The notes under the pieces: generated by a model
Told to the model about the DNA's origin: nothing
Databases searched by the model: none
Seen by the model: the letters and a program-made list of their open reading frames with translations, nothing else
Part shown: positions 1 to 3,756 of the stretch, piece after piece
Layout: the number at the start of each line of letters is the position of its first letter
Position numbering within the stretch: position 1 is the stretch's first letter
Assembly (NCBI GenBank): GCA_009781525.1
Contig: WQXZ01000088.1
Span: 1 to 7,284 of the forward strand
Reading direction: 5' to 3'
DNA from: Coriobacteriia bacterium
GTDB lineage: Bacteria; Actinomycetota; Coriobacteriia; Coriobacteriales; UBA8131
DNA length: 7,284 nucleotides
Position numbers and translations under genes: made by a program

Positions 1-693
1 GGAGACGACACCCCGATTATTCGCGGTTCTGCTCTGAAGGCTCTAGAAGGTGACCCCGAGTGGGTTCCGAGCATTTGGGAGCTTCTGGATGCTGTTGACA
101 CATTCATCCCCACTCCTGAGCGCGATAACGAGAAGCCGTTCCTGATGGCTGTTGAAGATGTCTTCACCATTACCGGTCGTGGCACAGTTGCCACCGGCCG
201 TATCGAGCGCGGCGTTATCAACGTCAGCGAAGAAGTTGAAATCGTTGGTATCCGTGAGACCCAAAAGACCGTATGTACCGGCGTTGAGATGTTCAGGAAG
301 ATCTTAGATCGTGGTGAAGCTGGCGATAATGTTGGTATTCTACTCCGCGGCATCAAGCGTGAGGAGATCGTTCGTGGTCAGGTACTTTGTAAGCCGAAGA
401 GCGTACAACCCTATACCGACTTCGAGGGTCAGGTCTACGTTTTGACACGGGAAGAAGGCGGCCGTCATACCCCATTCTTCACAGGTTATCGCCCGCAGTT
501 CTACTTCCGTACAACGGATGTAACCGGCGTTGCCCATCTGCCTGAGGGTGTTGAGATGGTTATGCCTGGCGACAACGTTTTGATTCGTGGCGAGCTGATT
601 AACCCGATCGCCATGGAAGAGGGTCTGCGTTTCGCTATTCGTGAAGGTGGTCGTACAGTTGGCTCTGGCCGTGTAACCAGCATCATCAAGTAG
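1..693 (+). CDS. tuf: Elongation factor Tu, C-terminal part (5' end outside window)
   Basis: Reading from base 1 gives 230 residues with no start, so the gene enters from the left; a full EF-Tu is about 400 residues. EF-Tu is the GTPase that delivers aminoacyl-tRNA to the ribosomal A site in the cytoplasm. The visible part begins with the last helix of the G domain ([13 protein letters not shown]), then domain II ([17 protein letters not shown] and the EIVG barrel), then domain III ([46 protein letters not shown]). All hallmark blocks are intact and it ends at a TAG. It is followed by a hairpin terminator and then rpmG, a common bacterial arrangement. Identity is certain; which tuf copy this is cannot be told. 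Confidence 0.98.
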   Translation, partial: GDDTPIIRGSALKALEGDPEWVPSIWELLDAVDTFIPTPERDNEKPFLMAVEDVFTITGRGTVATGRIERGVINVSEEVEIVGIRETQKTVCTGVEMFRKILDRGEAGDNVGILLRGIKREEIVRGQVLCKPKSVQPYTDFEGQVYVLTREEGGRHTPFFTGYRPQFYFRTTDVTGVAHLPEGVEMVMPGDNVLIRGELINPIAMEEGLRFAIREGGRTVGSGRVTSIIK

Positions 694-708
694 TCTAAGT
701 ATTGGATC

Positions 709-750
709 AGCCCGATACTGTCTATAAGTATCGGGCTGTCTTATTAGTTT
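709..750 (+). terminator. Hairpin terminator after tuf
   Basis: A perfect 11-bp stem AGCCCGATACT/AGTATCGGGCT (709-719 with 727-737) closes a 7-nt loop 16 nt after the tuf stop. The tail GTCTTATTAGTTT is T-rich but interrupted, so termination may be partial. That would allow some read-through into rpmG, whose start is only 32 nt beyond the stem. Confidence 0.75.
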
Positions 751-769
751 AAGTTTAGAAGGAGAAGTG

Positions 770-919
770 ATGCGCACTTTGGTCACGTTAGCTTGCACAG
801 AGTGCAGACGTCGTAACTATACGACCAAGAAGAATAGACAGACGACTCCGGATCGTATGGAGTTCAAGAAGTTCTGCAAGTGGTGTAGAACCCATACTGT
901 TCACCGCGAAACACGTTAG
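770..919 (+). CDS. rpmG: Large-subunit ribosomal protein L33 (zinc-ribbon form)
   Basis: A 49-residue protein starting at an ATG preceded by AGAAGGAG (757-764) with a 5-nt gap. L33 is a small protein of the 50S subunit near the E site. The sequence has the L33 pattern [13 protein letters not shown], then [13 protein letters not shown]. Cys9, Cys12, Cys36 and Cys39 form the two CxxC pairs of the zinc-binding (C+) paralogue; many genomes also carry a cysteine-free form, so its presence hints at zinc-dependent L33 variation but does not prove it. Length matches the family. It lies between the tuf terminator and tRNA-Trp, with 12 nt to the tRNA, and is probably co-transcribed with it. Confidence 0.96.
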   Translation: MRTLVTLACTECRRRNYTTKKNRQTTPDRMEFKKFCKWCRTHTVHRETR

Positions 920-931
920 CAAGGTTATCGC

Positions 932-1007
932 AGGCCAGTAGCTCCAATGGTAGAGCGGCGGTCTCCAAAACCGTTTGTTGGGGGTTCGAGTCCCTCCTGG
1001 CCTGCCA
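932..1007 (+). tRNA. trnW: tRNA-Trp (anticodon CCA)
   Basis: A complete 76-nt cloverleaf. The acceptor stem is AGGCCAG (932-938) with CTGGCCT (997-1003), 7/7 pairs; discriminator G1004; encoded CCA 1005-1007. The D stem is GCTC/GAGC (941-944, 953-956). The anticodon stem is 958-962 with 970-974 around the loop CTCCAAA, with anticodon CCA at 965-967. The T stem is 980-984 with 992-996 around TTCGAGT. tRNA-Trp just upstream of secE is a common bacterial order. Its 3' end is duplicated 217 bp downstream (see repeats). Confidence 0.97.
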
Positions 1008-1029
1008 AGAACTACAATGATGTAGGGTG
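986..1029 (+). repeat. 44-bp direct repeat, copy 1 (tRNA-Trp 3' end plus flank)
   Basis: From the T loop of tRNA-Trp (TCGAGTCCCTCC...) through CCA and 22 nt beyond (AGAACTACAATGATGTAGGG...), this segment is identical to 1203-1246. Identity breaks on both sides (T985 versus G1202; T1030 versus A1247). The shape resembles the attachment cores left by elements that integrate into tRNA 3' ends, but no integrase gene is present in the window. Confidence 0.95.
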
Positions 1030-1065
1030 TTTGGTAGCATTGACAAGGATAGAAACAATAGTGTT

Positions 1066-1219
1066 GGCTAAGGAGGGGCTTGAACCCGAGAGGGCTTCAG
1101 CCGTTAAACAGGGGTGCCAGCGGCACGCCTGTAGGCTGAAGGTCCGAGGTAGCGAAGCTGCCGAGGTCAACAAATGTGAGCCACGAAGTGGCGAAACAGT
1201 TGTCGAGTCCCTCCTGGCC
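1066..1219 (+). ncRNA. Candidate structured RNA / foldable element between tRNA-Trp and secE
   Basis: No protein is apparent here; the region folds instead. A closing stem pairs 1066-1083 with 1203-1219: 17 pairs (14 Watson-Crick, 3 G-U) with one bulged A. Inside lie: (a) 1095-1102 with 1134-1141 (CTTCAGCC/GGCTGAAG), capped by a nested hairpin 1108-1118/1122-1132 with one G-G mismatch; (b) GGTAGC/GCTGCC (1148-1153, 1157-1162) with a GAA loop; (c) GCCAC/GTGGC (1180-1184, 1188-1192) with a GAA loop. The U-G pairs at 1069, 1078, 1081 and 1150 would be A-C mismatches if the - strand were the RNA, so the + strand is favoured. I recognise no known RNA family. It could be a stable RNA processed like the tRNA it borrows its 3' end from, a leader of secE, or a small non-autonomous element that folds as single-stranded DNA. 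Confidence 0.45.
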
Positions 1220-1246
1220 TGCCAAGAACTACAATGATGTAGGGTG
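1203..1246 (+). repeat. 44-bp direct repeat, copy 2
   Basis: Exact copy of 986-1029, offset 217 bp. It carries the 3' part of the tRNA-Trp T loop, the T-stem and acceptor 3' strands and CCA, but the sequence before it is not a tRNA, so it is a tRNA-tail fragment. Its first 17 bases form the 3' side of the long stem closing at 1066. Confidence 0.95.
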
Positions 1247-1320
1247 AAGAGCAAAGAATACACCGTAAGCTTTCGCCACTTAGAGAACTGTTGTATCAGG
1301 GGCGAGTGACAGGATGATTG

Positions 1321-1662
1321 ATGGCAGAAAAAGCAAAATCAAAGAGTAACCAGTCAAAATCGAGCAAGTCATCGAAAGCTGCACAGAGCAAGCCCAGTGC
1401 TGCTCAGCGCTTTATTGCCTACTTGAAAAATGTTCGTCAAGAAATCAAACGTACCTCGTGGCCTAATCGTGCCGAGGTGCTGAAGATGAGTGCTTTGGTA
1501 ATAGGCGCTTTGGTTTTCTTTGGACTTACCATTTTCAGTCTTGACAGCATTATGACCAGGTTCGTTGCATTTTACGCAAAGCTATCGCCTTCATCCAGTG
1601 GCGTTGACAGCTCGAGCATTCAAGAACTGCTCAACCAGGTGCTCTCGGGCCTGATTTATTAA
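1321..1662 (+). CDS. secE: Preprotein translocase subunit SecE
   Basis: A 113-residue protein. The start is taken at ATG 1321, with AGGA (1311-1314) 6 nt upstream; a TTG directly before it is less likely. SecE is the essential clamp of the SecYEG channel in the inner membrane. Residues 1-28 are a Lys/Ser-rich low-complexity tail. Residues 38-53 hold the conserved amphipathic motif (VRQEIKRTSWPNRAEV). One membrane helix follows at about 55-75 (MSALVIGALVFFGLTIF). About 35 residues continue past the helix, including a Ser-rich stretch and a short amphipathic segment, which is more than the usual single-helix SecE. It sits directly upstream of nusG, the classic order. Confidence 0.95.
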   Translation: MAEKAKSKSNQSKSSKSSKAAQSKPSAAQRFIAYLKNVRQEIKRTSWPNRAEVLKMSALVIGALVFFGLTIFSLDSIMTRFVAFYAKLSPSSSGVDSSSIQELLNQVLSGLIY

Positions 1663-1679
1663 CGGCAAGTAGGTTTTTT

Positions 1680-2210
1680 ATGGCAAAAAAGTGGTATGTC
1701 CTACACACTTACTCTGGGTATGAGAACAAGGTCAAACAAGACCTCGAACATCGTGTCGAAACGATGGGTCTTGAAGACAAGGTCTTTGAGATACAGATAC
1801 CGACAGAGCGAGTTACCGATATAAAAGAAGGTGGTCGTCGCGTAACAACAGACAAGAAGGTCTTTCCTGGCTACGTATTGGTAAGGATGGATCTTGACGA
1901 CCAGAGCTGGAGCGTTGTCCGCCACACCCCTGGTGTGACTGGTTTTGTCGGAGCTGCTGGTAAACCATCAGCTCTAACTCGCGAAGAATACCAACGTATC
2001 ATGCGCAAATCGGACAGCGAAAGCAAACCGAAGACCTCATCCAACTTAGAAGTTGGCATGAGTGTTAAGGTCACCAACGGCCCGCTGGTTGACTTTGATG
2101 GTACAATCTCTGAGCTTATGACTGACACTGGTCGCGTGAAGGTTCTTGTCTCGATTTTCGGGCGTGAGACTTCCGTCGACCTCAGTTTTGATCAGGTTTC
2201 AAGGCTTTAG
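1680..2210 (+). CDS. nusG: Transcription termination/antitermination protein NusG
   Basis: A 176-residue protein, the usual compact NusG length. NusG binds the RNA polymerase clamp, promotes processive elongation and links polymerase to Rho or to ribosomal protein S10. The NGN domain spans roughly residues 4-108 (KKWYVLHTYSGYENKV, FPGYVLVRM at 62-70, VRHTPGVTGFVG). A Ser/Lys linker leads into the KOW domain at about 124-173 (VGMSVKVTNGPL..FDGTI, VLVSIFGRETSVDL). The start ATG lies 17 nt after the secE stop; the upstream AGTAGG is a weak ribosome site, so coupling to secE translation is plausible. Confidence 0.97.
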   Translation: MAKKWYVLHTYSGYENKVKQDLEHRVETMGLEDKVFEIQIPTERVTDIKEGGRRVTTDKKVFPGYVLVRMDLDDQSWSVVRHTPGVTGFVGAAGKPSALTREEYQRIMRKSDSESKPKTSSNLEVGMSVKVTNGPLVDFDGTISELMTDTGRVKVLVSIFGRETSVDLSFDQVSRL

Positions 2211-2250
2211 CAGACACTAACGCTTGCTGCTACAAGCTTAGAAGAATATG

Positions 2251-2290
2251 TTTGGGAGGCGACTACCCGGTCGCCGCGATTACCAAGGAG
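2251..2290 (+). promoter_or_regulatory. Candidate L1-binding autoregulatory leader of rplK-rplA
   Basis: The rplK leader folds as UUGG/CCAA (2252-2255 with 2283-2286), an asymmetric internal loop (GA on the left, GCGAUUA on the right), and a perfect inner stem GGCGAC/GTCGCC (2258-2263 with 2270-2275) around TACCCG. The GGGAGG...CGAU.ACC arrangement matches the type of site by which L1 binds rplK mRNA, mimicking its 23S rRNA site; this autorepression is established in E. coli and other bacteria. The outer stem ends in the AAGGAG ribosome site of rplK (2285-2290), so L1 binding would block translation start. The fold is seen; the function is inferred. Confidence 0.7.
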
Positions 2291-2297
2291 AGTGCAA

Positions 2298-2885
2298 ATG
2301 GCCTCTAGAAAGAGAATCGCCGGGTATATTAAGCTACAGATACCTGCTGGCGGAGCTTCCCCGGCTCCACCTGTCGGTCCGGCACTTGGCGCCAAAGGCG
2401 TCAACATCATGCAGTTTGTTCAGGCTTTTAATTCTGCAACTGCTGACCGGGGAAACACCATTATCCCTGTAGAAATAACAGTATATGAGGATAAGAGCTT
2501 TGATTTCGTTACCAAGACTCCACTTGCAGCAATGCTGATTAAAGAAGCGCTTGGTCTTGACTCAGGCTCTAACGAACCGCACCTGAGCAAAGTCGGCGTG
2601 CTCTCAAAAGAGCAGCTTCGACAAATCGCAGAGATCAAACTCCCTGATCTGAACACTGACGATATCGAACAAGCCATGAAGATCGTTCAAGGTACCGCCA
2701 GGTCAATGGGTGTTCGTATCGAGGGTGTTTCTGACACGGGCATATACACCAGAAGAGGTCGTGGTGCTCAGGTAATCCAGGCTTCTGGTCCAGCTACTTT
2801 TGCTGTAGCCGAAGAAGAGGTGGACGAGGAAGTGGAGTTGCCAGTAGAGAGTTTTGCGATTTCCGAGGAGGACTCAGATGCCTAA
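2298..2885 (+). CDS. rplK: Large-subunit ribosomal protein L11, with C-terminal extension
   Basis: A 195-residue protein; typical L11 is about 141. The start is ATG 2298 with AAGGAG (2285-2290) 7 nt upstream; an in-frame GTG at 2292 is too close to that site. L11 forms the GTPase-associated centre on 23S rRNA and contacts EF-G, EF-Tu and release factors. The N-terminal domain is clear ([28 protein letters not shown]), then the rRNA-binding domain ([34 protein letters not shown] ending at about residue 143). Residues 144-195 are extra: a short Arg/Gly patch (TRRGRG, 151-156), then an acidic tail rich in Glu/Asp. I know no function for the tail. The last Glu codons double as the ribosome site of rplA, and the two genes overlap by 8 nt. 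Confidence 0.96.
   Translation: MASRKRIAGYIKLQIPAGGASPAPPVGPALGAKGVNIMQFVQAFNSATADRGNTIIPVEITVYEDKSFDFVTKTPLAAMLIKEALGLDSGSNEPHLSKVGVLSKEQLRQIAEIKLPDLNTDDIEQAMKIVQGTARSMGVRIEGVSDTGIYTRRGRGAQVIQASGPATFAVAEEEVDEEVELPVESFAISEEDSDA
2865..2871 (+). promoter_or_regulatory. Ribosome binding site of rplA inside rplK
   Basis: GAGGAGG, 6 nt before ATG 2878, is a near-perfect ribosome site. It fixes the rplA start there rather than at the in-frame TTG 2854. It encodes Glu-Glu in the L11 tail, so the acidic tail and the signal share bases. Confidence 0.85.
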
Positions 2886-3591
2886 AAGGTCAAAGAATTA
2901 CCGCGCAGCCGCTGCCAAGGTCGACCGCGACCGCCTTTATTCACCGCTCTCTGCAGTTCGCCTTGCTCGCGAGGCTTCAACTGCCAAATTCGATGAGACG
3001 CTAGAGTGTCATCTCCGCCTGGGAATCGATACAAGACAAGCCGACCAGCAGGTTCGTGGCTCGATATCACTACCCAATGGGCTGGGTAAAACCGTCCGTG
3101 TTGCCGTTTTCGCCGAGGGTGAAAAAGCCCGCGAGGCTGAAGCTGCTGGTGCTGATGTTGTTGGGTCAGACGATCTGATCGAGCGCATCCAGGAAGGTTT
3201 CCTGGAGTTCGACGCAGCCATTGCCACACCGGATCAAATGTCCAAGGTCGGTCGAATCGGCCGAATCCTGGGTACCCGCGGCTTAATGCCAAACCCCCGT
3301 CTAGGCACCGTGACCCAAGACGTCGGTAAGATGGTTGAGGAGCTCAAAGCCGGTCGTGTCGAGTACCGCGCAGACCGCTTCGGTATCTGCCATGTTCCTA
3401 TCGGTAAGCTTTCCTTTGAGGATTCAGCACTTGTGGAGAACTACGGGGCACTGCTCGAAGAAATCATCCGAGTCAAGCCAGCTTCATCCAAAGGTCGCTA
3501 TCTTCGCTCGATAGCTCTCAGCTCTACCATGGGGCCTGGCATCCGCATTGACCCGATGAGAACCAGGAATCTCCTGGCAGAAGACGAGTAG
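2878..3591 (+). CDS. rplA: Large-subunit ribosomal protein L1
   Basis: A 237-residue protein of normal length. L1 forms the mobile L1 stalk that guides deacylated tRNA out of the E site, and it represses its own operon by binding the rplK leader. Domain I shows [10 protein letters not shown] and TAKFDETLE. Domain II holds [23 protein letters not shown] and FDAAIATPD. The signature near 131-145 reads [15 protein letters not shown]; most homologues have LGPRGLMPNPK, so Pro is replaced by Thr at 133 and Lys by Arg at 141. The C-terminus ([19 protein letters not shown]) has an actinobacterial look. It is translationally coupled to rplK by overlap and is the last gene of the operon here. Confidence 0.97.
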   Translation: MPKRSKNYRAAAAKVDRDRLYSPLSAVRLAREASTAKFDETLECHLRLGIDTRQADQQVRGSISLPNGLGKTVRVAVFAEGEKAREAEAAGADVVGSDDLIERIQEGFLEFDAAIATPDQMSKVGRIGRILGTRGLMPNPRLGTVTQDVGKMVEELKAGRVEYRADRFGICHVPIGKLSFEDSALVENYGALLEEIIRVKPASSKGRYLRSIALSSTMGPGIRIDPMRTRNLLAEDE

Positions 3592-3626
3592 AGAGCTTCT
3601 CTAGAGAAGGTCACACCATGGTCACG

Positions 3627-3656
3627 AAAGGCGTACCCGAAGTGTGCGCCTTTTTT
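3627..3656 (+). terminator. Rho-independent terminator after rplA
   Basis: AGGCGTAC (3629-3636) pairs with GTGCGCCT (3644-3651), 8 bp including one G-U and extendable by two A-T pairs, with a 7-nt loop followed by TTTTTT. It lies 35 nt after the rplA stop and ends the secE-rplA transcript. A perfect 14-nt palindrome CTTCTCTAGAGAAG (3596-3609) lies between stop and terminator and may form a small extra hairpin. Confidence 0.88.
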
Positions 3657-3678
3657 GCGTTCTTATCCACATGTTCTT

Positions 3679-3709
3679 AAGACACCAGCTCTGGTTTTTC
3701 GAGTATATT
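3679..3709 (+). promoter_or_regulatory. Possible promoter of the flotillin-like gene
   Basis: A gene after a strong terminator needs its own promoter. TATATT (3704-3709) is a good -10 box. The best -35 is AAGACA (3679-3684), four of six matches, with a long 19-bp spacer, so the call is tentative. The distance to the start codon is 47 nt. Confidence 0.35.
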
Positions 3710-3756
3710 CATTCTTACCACTTCTTAAAACACTTCATCCAGTGAAGGGAGTAGCT

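Noticed and set aside
1040..1068. Promoter with TTGACA at 1040-1045
   Set aside because: The -35 box is perfect, but no acceptable -10 box occurs at 15-19 bp spacing.
1175..1204. Hammerhead ribozyme-like pattern (UGUGA - hairpin - GAAAC ... GUC)
   Set aside because: The CUGAUGA core is not present; it would need a deleted A6 and a changed C3, and stem I does not pair. Catalysis is not credible.
1133..1224. A second tRNA ending at the duplicated CCA
   Set aside because: A 6-bp weak acceptor can be drawn (AGGCTG with TGGCCT), but there is no T-stem 5' strand, no proper D arm and no anticodon loop.
947..1237. 96-residue + strand reading frame across tRNA-Trp and the spacer
   Set aside because: It runs through the tRNA and the structured element and has no recognisable domain; likewise the - strand frames at 864-1058 and 1012-1263.
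3592..3656. L10 (rplJ) leader after rplA
   Set aside because: The position would fit and CCGAAG is present, but there is no rplJ downstream and the hairpin plus T6 is explained as a plain terminator.
3655..3756. N-terminal extension of the flotillin-like protein
   Set aside because: It would start within the T-tract of the rplA terminator and upstream of the likely promoter, while ATG 3757 has a strong ribosome site.
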